Positions 5,187 through 12,899 of a DNA stretch of 20,592 nt are shown here, piece after piece. Numbering within the stretch: position 1 is the stretch's first letter; every line of letters begins with the position of its first letter. The stretch covers positions 1-20,592 of IMG/VR virus record IMGVR_UViG_3300026184_000118; one strand, given 5' to 3'. The translations under genes and the position numbers were made by a program. Source of the stretch: a virus. Under the pieces are notes generated by a model that was given only the letters and a program-made list of their open reading frames with translations, made no database searches and had not been told where the DNA came from.

Positions 5187-5787
5187 GCCAATTTTAATCG
5201 TGATGATGGGTCGATCTGGGTCGTCATTAACCGCAGGGATTTTTGCCAATCATGGAGTGTGGGTGGGGAAGCAATCTAATCCTTCCGAGATCAATCCCAA
5301 GGGATTCTTTGAGAATAAAGAATTAAAGGCCACGCTACGCAACTGGTTTGGTATGTCCTACCATACAATCCCCGATCCGATAGAGGGCTGGCGGGGAAAG
5401 GTGGAGCAAATTATAACAAAGCAAGGCTACACGGAAGGCCCTTGGCTGTATAAGCACGGGGCGAACTTCTGGAAGGTCTGGAATGAATTTAACCCTAAAT
5501 GGGTCTTGGTATGGCGAGAACCCGAAGCGATTTTACGCTCAATACGACGCGCCAGAATCCTTAATAAGTTTTCAGATGAAGAAATCCGCCACTCAATCGC
5601 GCTTCACCATCAACAAATGGGGTTGATTAAAAATGTTCATGGTGCGGTCGATGTGTACCCTGATGAGGTCGTAAAAGGCGACCACACGTCTATTGCAAAT
5701 GCAATCGAGTATTGCGGAATTGAATATAATCCTTACATAACAGAACAATTTATTGAACCGGAGTACTGGCATGAAGCGAGTCGGTGA
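5179..5787 (+). CDS. sulfotransferase
   Basis: A 202-residue cytosolic protein of the PAPS-dependent sulfotransferase family. At the N-terminus, ILIVMMGRSGSSLTAGIF (5-22) has the P-loop-like 5'-phosphosulfate-binding motif GRSGSSLTA (11-19). WVLVWREPEAILRSIRRA (108-125) has the Arg and Ser that bind the 3'-phosphate (R113, S121). The family moves a sulfo group onto hydroxyl or amino groups of sugars, lipids, peptides or small molecules. The substrate is unknown, but glycosyltransferase genes on both sides favour a sugar. It overlaps its neighbours by 8 bases upstream and 17 downstream. It is short but carries both cofactor motifs, so it may be active. Confidence 0.8.
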   Translation: MDEPILIVMMGRSGSSLTAGIFANHGVWVGKQSNPSEINPKGFFENKELKATLRNWFGMSYHTIPDPIEGWRGKVEQIITKQGYTEGPWLYKHGANFWKVWNEFNPKWVLVWREPEAILRSIRRARILNKFSDEEIRHSIALHHQQMGLIKNVHGAVDVYPDEVVKGDHTSIANAIEYCGIEYNPYITEQFIEPEYWHEASR

Positions 5788-6316
5788 AGTTATAAAACGT
5801 GTTAAGCATATTCAAAGACCAGTCGTTTGTGAGATCGGTATTTTTAGAGGTCGCATGTCAAGAATGTTGTTAGAACAGCACCCTATGATGTTATATATGA
5901 TTGACCCGTGGTCAGCGCAGTACGGCGATGACTATAAGGATACCGGGGATTTTCACTCGGAGCTTTCTGAGCAAGATCAGAACCGTTACTATCGAATGGC
6001 GAAAGATGCGGTGCAGGGATTTGATGCGCATATAGTAAGAAAGTTCTCCTCACAAGCCGCGAGTGATTTTGACGATGGCTTTTTTGATTTAGTTTTTATT
6101 GACGGCGATCACTCATATCGAGGCGTAAGAGACGACATTCAGAACTATTCGCCAAAAGTAAAAAATGGCGGATATATAGGCGGGCATGACTACGCGAATT
6201 TTGATGGTGACTGGAAGTTCGGTATCTCTGTTTGTCAGGCCGTCAATGAATTTATCGAACAAAACGGGCTAGAACTTGAGCTTGGAGAGGATTATACATG
6301 GTTCGCGCAATTATAG
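5771..6316 (+). CDS. class I SAM-dependent methyltransferase (Methyltransf_24-like)
   Basis: ATG 5771 is chosen because GGAG (5760-5763) precedes it by 7 bases; a TTG at 5753 in the same frame has no such site. The 181-residue protein shows VVCEIGIFRG (motif I, 18-27), an acidic motif II region (MIDPWSAQ, 43-50), LVFIDGDHSYRGVRDDI (107-123) and GGYIGGHDY (133-141). This FIDGDHSY and GGHDY pairing is typical of the Methyltransf_24 type, which often acts on sugars or other small molecules. A sugar O-methyltransferase role is the likely reading given its neighbours, but the substrate is not shown. It overlaps the next gene by 19 bases. Confidence 0.8.
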   Translation: MKRVGEVIKRVKHIQRPVVCEIGIFRGRMSRMLLEQHPMMLYMIDPWSAQYGDDYKDTGDFHSELSEQDQNRYYRMAKDAVQGFDAHIVRKFSSQAASDFDDGFFDLVFIDGDHSYRGVRDDIQNYSPKVKNGGYIGGHDYANFDGDWKFGISVCQAVNEFIEQNGLELELGEDYTWFAQL

Positions 6317-6885
6317 TCCGACAAGGCAATAAATACGACGAATGCTATACAAAAGCCCTGAAGAGACAGCTCAAAGAACAAGGTATCGACGCGCTTGTCC
6401 TTGGCGATGGACCAGACGCAGACGTTAAATTAAGGCACGGATACGAGGGTTGGTGGGCGAAGCTGGAATTATTTTCTCCTGATCTCAAGGCCTACAGGCC
6501 GTTTCTCTATCTCGATCTGGATTCTATTGTTCTTGGGGCGATTCCCGATATTGATTCTGAAAAGTTTATGATGTGTGAAGAATGGAATCCGACCTGCCAT
6601 AAGCGAAATGTTTGCCAGTCATCAATGATGTGGATTCCCAAAGAAGTGGATTATATCTGGGAGTCGATAGATGCGCAGACAATTAAAACGAAAGGTGGCG
6701 ATCAAGCCTGGCTCTGTCAATTTAATGAGGAATTTTTAACCGAAAAATATCCTTATCTTGTTGGATCGTATAAATTCGGGGATATGGAAGAGCCAAAACA
6801 CAATGTTGTGACATTTCACGGGCGCCCAAAAATGAAAGACGCGGGCGGCTGGGCGGAGATGGTATGGAAAGCCTACAGTACCTAA
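6298..6885 (+). CDS. DxD glycosyltransferase, GT8-like
   Basis: A 195-residue protein. Recognisable blocks are GWWAKLELFSP (51-61), the strand and metal motif FLYLDLDSIVLG (69-80) with DLD at 73-75, GGDQAWL (133-139), SYKF (157-160) and VTFHGRPK (171-178). These are the ordered motifs of a small GT-A transferase group seen in phages and marine bacteria, related to GT8. It should be a cytosolic metal-dependent transferase; donor and acceptor are unknown. It is the last cassette gene, and its final 22 bases overlap the large terminase gene, so its expression is probably tied to packaging genes. Confidence 0.75.
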   Translation: MVRAIIVRQGNKYDECYTKALKRQLKEQGIDALVLGDGPDADVKLRHGYEGWWAKLELFSPDLKAYRPFLYLDLDSIVLGAIPDIDSEKFMMCEEWNPTCHKRNVCQSSMMWIPKEVDYIWESIDAQTIKTKGGDQAWLCQFNEEFLTEKYPYLVGSYKFGDMEEPKHNVVTFHGRPKMKDAGGWAEMVWKAYST

Positions 6886-8408
6886 GAGAGCTTCACTTTT
6901 TATCCCAGTGGAAGCCTCAAGAATTTCGTAAAGAGGCCCAGAAGCTGATTGATAACGGGGTCGCGGATTCCGCGATCAAAGCCCTTGAGGAGATGCGGGA
7001 TTATGGGAAACTCGATCTCTACACCCCTTATGGACTTCCAAAGACACTCGAAATACCCGGCTGGTCAAAAAAGCCCTGGCAGCTCGACTTTCATAACCTT
7101 GGCTCGACCCACAAAGAGCGCATGATAATCGCGGCCAACGGGACCGGAAAAAGTATCTCCGGAGCCTATGAAACCGCACTTCATCTAACCGGGTTATACC
7201 CTGATTGGTGGGAGGGGTATCGGTTCAAGCGTGCTCCTAAATTCTGGGTTGGGTCGATCACCAACGAAATCCAGCGCGACTATATCCAAACCCTGCTGAT
7301 TGGCCCCGACCTGAATGATGGCCTGGGGCAAGGATTCGTCCCCAAGGAGCGTATCTCCGGGAAGATCCACGTTCGCCAATGTGGACTGAACGGAGTTGTC
7401 GATACCTTCCGTGTCAAACACGTCTCAGGGGGAACGTCAGTATGCCAGATGAAGACGTATGAGCAGGGCTGGCGTAAATGGCAAGCCTCGGCTCCTGACG
7501 GGATATGGCTTGACGAGGAGCCTGATGAGAACGTATCTGACCAGAAAGATATTTTCACTGAGGTTCAAACCCGTTTGGTCCGAACATCGGGGATTCTTTA
7601 TGTCACATTTACCCCTCTATTGGGGATGACGACCTTGACAGACCACTTCCTTAACCCTAAAGCTAAGGGAATCACTGCAATTACAGCGACTTGGGACGAC
7701 GTGCCTCATTTACAGGAAGAAGACAAACAACGCTTGATTGATACCTACCCAGATTATCAGGTCGAGGCCCGCACCAAGGGCGTTCCGATGATGGGTGAAG
7801 GGCGTGTATTTACGACGGCAGAAAGCGAAATTACCGTTCAGCCCTTTGATATTCCAGCACATTTTGCAAGGATTAAGGGCATCGACTTTGGGATAGACCA
7901 CCCTGCCGCGGTCGTGGATGTAGCATGGGACCGGGACAAAGAAATTATGTACCTAACCCGAGCCAAGAAAAAACGAAATATGGAGTCGGAGGAACATGCA
8001 GAGCTGATTAACGAGGTTGACTCATGGGTGCCCGTGGCCTGGCCGCACGATGGGACAAACCGGGATAAAGGCTCAGGAGAAAGACTAAAAGACCGCTATG
8101 CGAAACATGGTTGTAAATTGCTTTCTAAATCAGCACGATACAAAAACGATAAGGGCGGGGGACAGCCAGTTGAGCCGATTATTATGGAAGTTCAGGAAAT
8201 GTTGAAGTCTGGAAGCCTTAAAGTTTTCTCAAATTGCTCTGATTTCTTCGATGAGTATCGAAATTACCACAGAAAAGACGGAAAATTGTCAAAAACACGG
8301 GATGACGTATTAAAAGCGTTGTTTTATGCTATTATGATGAGACGATATGCGGCGACAAGAGCCGCTGGACCTCCAAAAACAGCAAACATGGTGCCGATGC
8401 GAGCATGA
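6864..8408 (+). CDS. terL: terminase large subunit
   Basis: The ATP-driven DNA packaging motor and headful or site-specific nuclease. In 514 residues it shows a helical N-terminus, the Walker A motif AANGTGKS (90-97), Walker B with catalytic acid GIWLDEEP (213-220, D217 and E218), a coupling-type YVTFTP (246-251), and an RNase H-like nuclease domain starting KGIDFGIDHPAA (338-349, first acid D341), with likely further acids at D396 (WPHDGT) and D480/D481 (TRDDVLKALFYA). All the expected catalytic positions are present. GGAG (6855-6858) sits 5 bases before the ATG. It works with the small subunit at 1960 and the portal at 8734. Confidence 0.93.
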   Translation: MESLQYLRELHFLSQWKPQEFRKEAQKLIDNGVADSAIKALEEMRDYGKLDLYTPYGLPKTLEIPGWSKKPWQLDFHNLGSTHKERMIIAANGTGKSISGAYETALHLTGLYPDWWEGYRFKRAPKFWVGSITNEIQRDYIQTLLIGPDLNDGLGQGFVPKERISGKIHVRQCGLNGVVDTFRVKHVSGGTSVCQMKTYEQGWRKWQASAPDGIWLDEEPDENVSDQKDIFTEVQTRLVRTSGILYVTFTPLLGMTTLTDHFLNPKAKGITAITATWDDVPHLQEEDKQRLIDTYPDYQVEARTKGVPMMGEGRVFTTAESEITVQPFDIPAHFARIKGIDFGIDHPAAVVDVAWDRDKEIMYLTRAKKKRNMESEEHAELINEVDSWVPVAWPHDGTNRDKGSGERLKDRYAKHGCKLLSKSARYKNDKGGGQPVEPIIMEVQEMLKSGSLKVFSNCSDFFDEYRNYHRKDGKLSKTRDDVLKALFYAIMMRRYAATRAAGPPKTANMVPMRA

Positions 8409-8737
8409 AAGTCCCAAAAACGACCAAAGAACTCGAAGAATTTTGCCGGATTAAGGGATTGCGCCTACAAGATCGCATTTCTCATCCCGGTGGAGAAATT
8501 TATATAGCTGAAACCGATCTGGAGATGGATAACCGCCGAGAATTTCCGTGGGGTTATTACCAGGTTGGTTATTTTCTAGTCAACAAGCTATCCAAAGGCA
8601 AGTTTCTTGGCGGGAGATGGATGGATTTTGACGCCATGCACGATTCTGATAAGGGGTGGACGCAAGAGACGAAGCGAAAAGCCCGAATTAACGTAGCAAA
8701 AGAGGAAGCGGCCAAAGTCCTTGAGGTTTTACAATGA
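8405..8737 (+). CDS. hypothetical protein between terminase and portal (110 aa)
   Basis: A 110-residue protein, ATGA-coupled at both ends, to the large terminase and to the portal. It has an N-terminal charged helix (TTKELEEFCRIKGLRL), a beta-rich middle with many aromatic residues (GEIYIAETDLEMD, PWGYYQVGYFLVNKL, GGRWMDF) and a long C-terminal helix (KARINVAKEEAAKVLEVL). No catalytic or membrane motif is visible and I do not recognise a family. Its position suggests a role in packaging or head assembly, but that is only context. Confidence 0.65.
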   Translation: MKVPKTTKELEEFCRIKGLRLQDRISHPGGEIYIAETDLEMDNRREFPWGYYQVGYFLVNKLSKGKFLGGRWMDFDAMHDSDKGWTQETKRKARINVAKEEAAKVLEVLQ

Positions 8738-10527
8738 AAAAACTCCACAAAAAACATTTTGACACGCTGGCCGAGTATATCCAGCAGGAATACACTCGAA
8801 GAAGCAAGAAGCGGGGCGATCTGGAAAAACAATGGGAGGATATTGACCGACAGCTTAAAATGAAGCCGGATACCTACCATAAGCTCGACGCCAAGGGGAA
8901 TCCTGATAAAAACAAAGCATGGATGCCCGAGATGGAACTTCCATTGCAGGCCCAGGCTCTTGAAATATTGACCGCTGATGCACGCAGACTGCGATCTGCT
9001 AATACCCGCCCGTGGTTTGCTGCTCACTCAGTCTTAACTGATGATTTTCTTGACGAAATTGACTTCACATCGATTGCCGCAGGGGATAAAACGGGCGTCC
9101 CAACGCAATTCGATCAAAACGACATCGACCAAATTATTGCTGGAACAATGATGCACTGGCAACGCCAGTACAATTTCCATGACAACGTGGATATGATTGA
9201 TGCCGAAGCATTCAAGTATGGGCTTGGGGTCGGCAGAGGTCGGTTGGTCACAAAAAGCGTCTTTATGCACACCGCAAAAGGGGTTGTTAAGCAGGACCAG
9301 AAAATTCCGGTTTTGTTCCCTCGCTCGATAAAAAATACCTATCCTGACGACCGCTCACACGTCCTGATGAACGAGGGCTATATGTTGGGCGGGATGGAAA
9401 TCACAGCCAAGTCACAACTCCTTGAAGACGTAAAGATGGCAGCCAAGAAGGGCAAAAAAGACCCTGCCGATGAGGATGGCGGCTGGATGACTGAACCCTT
9501 CAAGAATCTCAAGGGCAAAAAGGACGGCACGATCGAGGTGATTGAGGCTGAGGGTGACTTCGTAATCCCAAGAAGCTCCGATACCATTACTTTGAGTAAC
9601 TATATTATTACTGTGGCAGTGGGAGAAAGTAACCCAACAATTATTCGGGCGCGTCGCCGAAATACTCCTTACAGCACATTGATCTACTTCCCCTATCACA
9701 TTGAGCATATAGATAGCCCTTACGCCACCTCTCCGCTGATGAAAGGTCGCCCAATTCAGATTGCGGCGACAGACTCAATGAACCGCCTGAGTATGCTGGC
9801 AGCCATGCACTCTCAACCGCCGGTCAAGTACGACAAAGACAATCCAGATTTTGCCTCTACAGGAGGGCCCTTGGTTTACCCTGGAGCGCAATGGCCGGAC
9901 ACGAACGTCATAATGGAGGTGATTGGCGACCCTTCAGCTATGATGCAGCTCTATATTAACTACATCAAACAGTACGAGGATGTGACAGGGGTAAATTCTC
10001 CGAGATTGGGCGCACAGACAAAATCCCACACCACCGCCTACGCCAAAGACGCGGAATTGACCCGTGGAACCATGAGAACCGTTGACTACTCAACGAGTTG
10101 CCTGAATGGCCCATTGGCAAAATGGCTAACGATGGCCTATGATATGGGCAGGCGGGAAATGAAAAATGATACGGTTTATATTGACAAATACCGTTCATTC
10201 GTCGAAATTGGCAAAAAGCACCTTCCTGAGAAGGTCATTTTCGAGGCATTTGGGGCCGGAGCCCCAGCCGACGAGCAGGTCAAACAGCAAGAGCGAATGA
10301 ACGCCTTGAAACTGGCGATGCAGGTTGACCAGATGGAAGTCCAGCTTGGCAGAGAGCCTCAGATGGACTTACAGGCGGTCAAAGAAGAAATCTTGAGAAA
10401 CGGAGGTTGGACAGACATTGAATCTTTCTTCAAAGCAGAGGCAATTTCTGGTCTCCCTGAAGGCGGACCCGCGATGGGAGGAACTCCTGGATTTGTTACG
10501 CAGGAGCCCGGAGACATGCCGGTATAA
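8734..10527 (+). CDS. portal protein
   Basis: A 597-residue protein in the classical place after the large terminase and before scaffold and capsid. Portal proteins form a 12-fold ring at one head vertex through which DNA enters and leaves. The N-terminal helices (IQQEYTRRSKKRGDLEKQWE), the central IEHIDSPYATSPLMKGRPIQ and TDSMNRLSMLAAMHSQPPVK stretches, and the TGVNSPRLGAQTKSHTTAYA region correspond to podovirus-type portals. The final part is a helical EQVKQQERMNALKLAMQVDQ barrel-like segment, then a Gly/Pro-rich flexible end. The last 110 bases are also read in a second frame by the next gene. The call rests on size, order and pattern. Confidence 0.88.
   Translation: MKKLHKKHFDTLAEYIQQEYTRRSKKRGDLEKQWEDIDRQLKMKPDTYHKLDAKGNPDKNKAWMPEMELPLQAQALEILTADARRLRSANTRPWFAAHSVLTDDFLDEIDFTSIAAGDKTGVPTQFDQNDIDQIIAGTMMHWQRQYNFHDNVDMIDAEAFKYGLGVGRGRLVTKSVFMHTAKGVVKQDQKIPVLFPRSIKNTYPDDRSHVLMNEGYMLGGMEITAKSQLLEDVKMAAKKGKKDPADEDGGWMTEPFKNLKGKKDGTIEVIEAEGDFVIPRSSDTITLSNYIITVAVGESNPTIIRARRRNTPYSTLIYFPYHIEHIDSPYATSPLMKGRPIQIAATDSMNRLSMLAAMHSQPPVKYDKDNPDFASTGGPLVYPGAQWPDTNVIMEVIGDPSAMMQLYINYIKQYEDVTGVNSPRLGAQTKSHTTAYAKDAELTRGTMRTVDYSTSCLNGPLAKWLTMAYDMGRREMKNDTVYIDKYRSFVEIGKKHLPEKVIFEAFGAGAPADEQVKQQERMNALKLAMQVDQMEVQLGREPQMDLQAVKEEILRNGGWTDIESFFKAEAISGLPEGGPAMGGTPGFVTQEPGDMPV
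10402..10406 (+). promoter_or_regulatory. ribosome binding site that decides a TTG start
   Basis: A perfect GGAGG inside the portal gene lies 11 bases before the TTG at 10418, which opens the following gene in another frame. It is the only strong SD site in the region, and no in-frame ATG occurs before 10568. Confidence 0.45.
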
Positions 10528-10654
10528 ACCCGATCCGACCGCCGAAGAAGAAAAGGTAAAAAGCAAAATGATTTACGAAAGTGGCCGTTTTGACGAAAAC
10601 GACCGCTTACTAACCATCCTCAAGGGTGAAAATTTGGAGGAAAACAATGAGTGA
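10418..10654 (+). CDS. small phage protein, TTG start inside the portal gene (78 aa)
   Basis: A 78-residue protein whose first 110 bases overlap the portal gene in another frame. The N-terminus reads SSKQRQFLVSLKADPRWEEL followed by LDLLRR; the C-terminus reads EEEKVKSKMIYESGRFDENDR then LLTIL. This KQRxFL-LKxxPxWxxL helix with a later SGRxDE motif is a pattern I associate with small uncharacterised phage proteins in the portal-scaffold interval, which supports translation from the TTG. An ATG further down (10568) would remove most of it. The stop overlaps the scaffold start by 8 bases. Function unknown. Confidence 0.65.
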   Translation: MNLSSKQRQFLVSLKADPRWEELLDLLRRSPETCRYKPDPTAEEEKVKSKMIYESGRFDENDRLLTILKGENLEENNE

Positions 10655-11231
10655 GCAAGCCGTGGCTAACGAAACCGATGGCTCTGAAAATCAGAGTACT
10701 GAGGAAAGTGGCGCACAGGACGAGCTGGATTCCCTGTTAAGTGAATATGAGCAGGAGACCAGCGAAACTGGTGGACAACAGCAACAGGAAGACTCAAATG
10801 AGAACAATCAGGGGTATATGTCTCCTGATGTTCAGCGGATTCTTGAGCGTGAGACGCAAAACGACATTAAAGATGCGTCAAACGCGATAAAAGAGGAATC
10901 CGGTTTAACGCTTCCTGATTCGGTATTCAAGGGCGTACTCCATGCGAGCGTGGAGGGTGATCCAAGAGCAATGCGACTGTGGGCAAACAGGCATAATGAC
11001 CAGAAAGGCTGGAACGCCTATTTGTCGAAGGTCGCAAAGAATCTCGCGGACGAAATGAAGTCCCTCCCCGATCAAGGGGCCACGTCAGACCGTGAAGCCG
11101 TCGAAGCTGCTGTCCGAAATGCGTCAACGCATCAGCCCAGCGCGCAGGATGAGCCCGATGTAGCGAGTATGTCCGATGTGGACTTTGCTCAATACAAAAT
11201 GAAGCTCGCTCGAGGCGCTAAAAAGGGGTGA
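10647..11231 (+). CDS. putative scaffolding protein (194 aa)
   Basis: ATG 10647 follows GGAGG (10636-10640) by 6 bases; an earlier in-frame ATG at 10626 lies inside the previous gene without such a site. The protein has a strongly acidic, Gln- and Glu-rich disordered first 60 residues, a helical centre (VQRILERETQNDIKDASNAI, then a DPRAMRLWANRHNDQKGWNAY stretch), and a basic C-terminal helix (FAQYKMKLARGAKKG). An acidic head with a short basic C-terminal helix that docks on coat protein is typical of phage scaffolds. The position just before the major capsid gene supports the call. No protease motif is seen. Confidence 0.75.
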   Translation: MSEQAVANETDGSENQSTEESGAQDELDSLLSEYEQETSETGGQQQQEDSNENNQGYMSPDVQRILERETQNDIKDASNAIKEESGLTLPDSVFKGVLHASVEGDPRAMRLWANRHNDQKGWNAYLSKVAKNLADEMKSLPDQGATSDREAVEAAVRNASTHQPSAQDEPDVASMSDVDFAQYKMKLARGAKKG

Positions 11232-11252
11232 TGCTCATTTAGGAGAGCTATC

Positions 11253-12332
11253 ATGGCACTTACTGTATCAGCAACAGATAGTGAACTGCCGAAGCCGGTC
11301 AACACTATCTTTAAACAAACTTTGCTTCGTAACGCCAAGGTCCGGTGCCCCTATTTCATGGGAACTCAGCCTGGCAATGTGGAACGTAATCGCGGGACCG
11401 CTACCTGTACCTGGCGGCGTATTGAAAACCTGTCGGCCTCAACTTCGGCACTGTCTGAGTTGACTGGCAACGCTTCGTACATGCAGGGCAGAACCCCCGC
11501 CGCACTGTCCGTCACTGATGTGACTGCTACGGTTTCCAAGTACGGCAACTTCGTTATTCTTAATGAAGAAGCTGACTTGTTTAACTTTAACGGTCAGATG
11601 GATAAAATCATGGAGGTTATCGGGATCAATGCAGGGCAGTCCTTGAATCAGCTACAGCGTAATATTGTCGAAGACAACATTACCTTGATTCAGGCCAGCG
11701 GCGATTCTTCTGACGGGGCTACCGATTCCGCCATCACGCTCAATGATATCAAGAAGGTTGTGAATACGCTGGATAAGAACTCAGCGATGACGTTCACTCC
11801 GATGTCAATGGGCTCCGAGAATATCGGCACAACCCCGATGCTGCCCGCTTACTGGGCCTTAACTCACCCTGACGTGGCGATTGATGTTGCTGGCCTAACA
11901 GGCTTTAAGTCTGTTGAGACCTACGCAGGTCAACTATCTACTGCAATGGGCGAGTTTGGCGCTCTGACTGTGGCTGGCCGGGCTGTACGGTTCATCTCAT
12001 CCGAGGATGCCTCAGTGGACGCCGACGCCGGTGCAACGCTGGGCTCAACCGGGCTGAATGGTACGTCTTCCGTTGACCTCTACACCACTGTCATCTACGG
12101 GCGCGATTGCGTCGGTTCTGTTGGCTTTGGGGAAGAGTACCCGGATGGCACCTTCAGCGCCGGGGATGAGCTCGGGCCGGTAGATCTGATCGTCAAGGGA
12201 TTAGGCTCTGGCGGCACCTCCGATCCGTATGATGAAATCGCTACCATTGCTTGGAAAGCCTGGCATACTGGCGCAATTCTCAACCCCGCCTGGGGGCGAG
12301 GTATTCGCTCGGGTGCTACCGATCTGGGCTAA
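11253..12332 (+). CDS. major capsid protein, N4-gp56 family
   Basis: A 359-residue protein forming the head shell, HK97-like fold. The N-terminus (PKPVNTIFKQTLLRNA), the central E-loop-like region (NLSASTSALSELTGNASYMQ), the LNQLQRNIVEDNITL spine-helix region, and the C-terminal block DEIATIAWKAWHTGAILNPA followed by WGRGIRS correspond to the N4-gp56-type capsid family. AGGAG (11241-11245) lies 7 bases before ATG. By eye its GC content is higher than that of many neighbours. A strong terminator follows directly, consistent with high and separately controlled capsid expression. Confidence 0.9.
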   Translation: MALTVSATDSELPKPVNTIFKQTLLRNAKVRCPYFMGTQPGNVERNRGTATCTWRRIENLSASTSALSELTGNASYMQGRTPAALSVTDVTATVSKYGNFVILNEEADLFNFNGQMDKIMEVIGINAGQSLNQLQRNIVEDNITLIQASGDSSDGATDSAITLNDIKKVVNTLDKNSAMTFTPMSMGSENIGTTPMLPAYWALTHPDVAIDVAGLTGFKSVETYAGQLSTAMGEFGALTVAGRAVRFISSEDASVDADAGATLGSTGLNGTSSVDLYTTVIYGRDCVGSVGFGEEYPDGTFSAGDELGPVDLIVKGLGSGGTSDPYDEIATIAWKAWHTGAILNPAWGRGIRSGATDLG

Positions 12333-12336
12333 CTTT

Positions 12337-12361
12337 AGGGCCCTTCGGGGCCCTTATTTTT
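12337..12361 (+). terminator. intrinsic terminator after the capsid gene, TTCG loop
   Basis: A perfect 7-base stem, AGGGCCC (12337-12343) with GGGCCCT (12348-12354), closes a very stable TTCG tetraloop and is followed by a T-rich run (TATTTTT, 12355-12361). It begins 5 bases after the capsid stop and ends just before the AGGAGG SD site of the next gene. It should end most, but not all, transcripts, so the downstream genes depend on read-through. Confidence 0.9.
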
Positions 12362-12371
12362 AGGAGGATTT

Positions 12372-12899
12372 ATGGGACTTGAACGACTTATTTCTGACGA
12401 TTCACGAACACCGATTGAGAAACTTCGCAGGAAACAATTATGGGATATCGCAGATGCGTATGATCTGCCTTATCCTTCTGCTGCACCGAAAACAGTGATG
12501 ATACCGATTATTGAGTCAGCCGGGATTGATGTAACAAGACCTTTACCGACGGGTGAGAAACTGGTTCAGGAAATTCAAGTTGAAGACGAGGACGGAAAAG
12601 TCCATACAGATTTTGCGCCTGTGGAAAAACCACACGCCACACAAAACAAACAGATTGACTATAACGCTGTCATCGAAGCAAAAGCCAAAGCCGCAGAATC
12701 ACAAGACGAGCTAAAAGAAGCCAAAGACGAAATTGCCCGGATGCGAGAAAAGCTAGCTGAATTGGAGGCAGGAGAAAAATCGTTCTCTGATATGAAAATG
12801 CCAGAGCTACGTAAAGCCGCCAAAGAGAGCGGGATTAACTCCTTTGGTTTGAGCAAAAAAGATATTATAGAGAAGTTGGAAAATGGCGATAATCGTTGA
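12372..12899 (+). CDS. hypothetical coiled-coil protein with SAP-like ends (175 aa)
   Basis: An AGGAGG (12362-12367) sits 4 bases before ATG. Residues about 14-50 (PIEKLRRKQLWDIADAYDLP region) and 139-171 (SFSDMKMPELRKAAKESGIN then LSKKDIIEKLE) both look like short SAP or Rho-N-like helix-extended-helix modules. Between them lies an acidic linker and a clear heptad-like coiled coil (100-135, KAAESQDELKEAKDEIARM). Such modules bind nucleic acid or serve as protein anchors. The position after the capsid gene suggests a head-associated or head-completion role, but that is inference. It overlaps the adaptor gene by 17 bases. Confidence 0.65.
   Translation: MGLERLISDDSRTPIEKLRRKQLWDIADAYDLPYPSAAPKTVMIPIIESAGIDVTRPLPTGEKLVQEIQVEDEDGKVHTDFAPVEKPHATQNKQIDYNAVIEAKAKAAESQDELKEAKDEIARMREKLAELEAGEKSFSDMKMPELRKAAKESGINSFGLSKKDIIEKLENGDNR

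Noticed and set aside
5700-6850. Foreign origin of the methyltransferase and second glycosyltransferase from low GC
   Set aside because: Hand counts of single 60-base lines ranged from about 30 to 50 percent here and were similarly variable in the ejection gene, so this is not reliable evidence.
3995-6885. DNA hypermodification as the cassette's purpose
   Set aside because: No thymidylate-synthase-like, hydroxymethylase or DNA-specific glucosyltransferase pattern is seen in the window; the methyltransferase is of the small-molecule type. Not excluded, but no positive support.
8569-9027. 152-codon open frame on the minus strand
   Set aside because: It is antisense to the 110-residue gene and the portal start, both well supported; no recognisable protein features.
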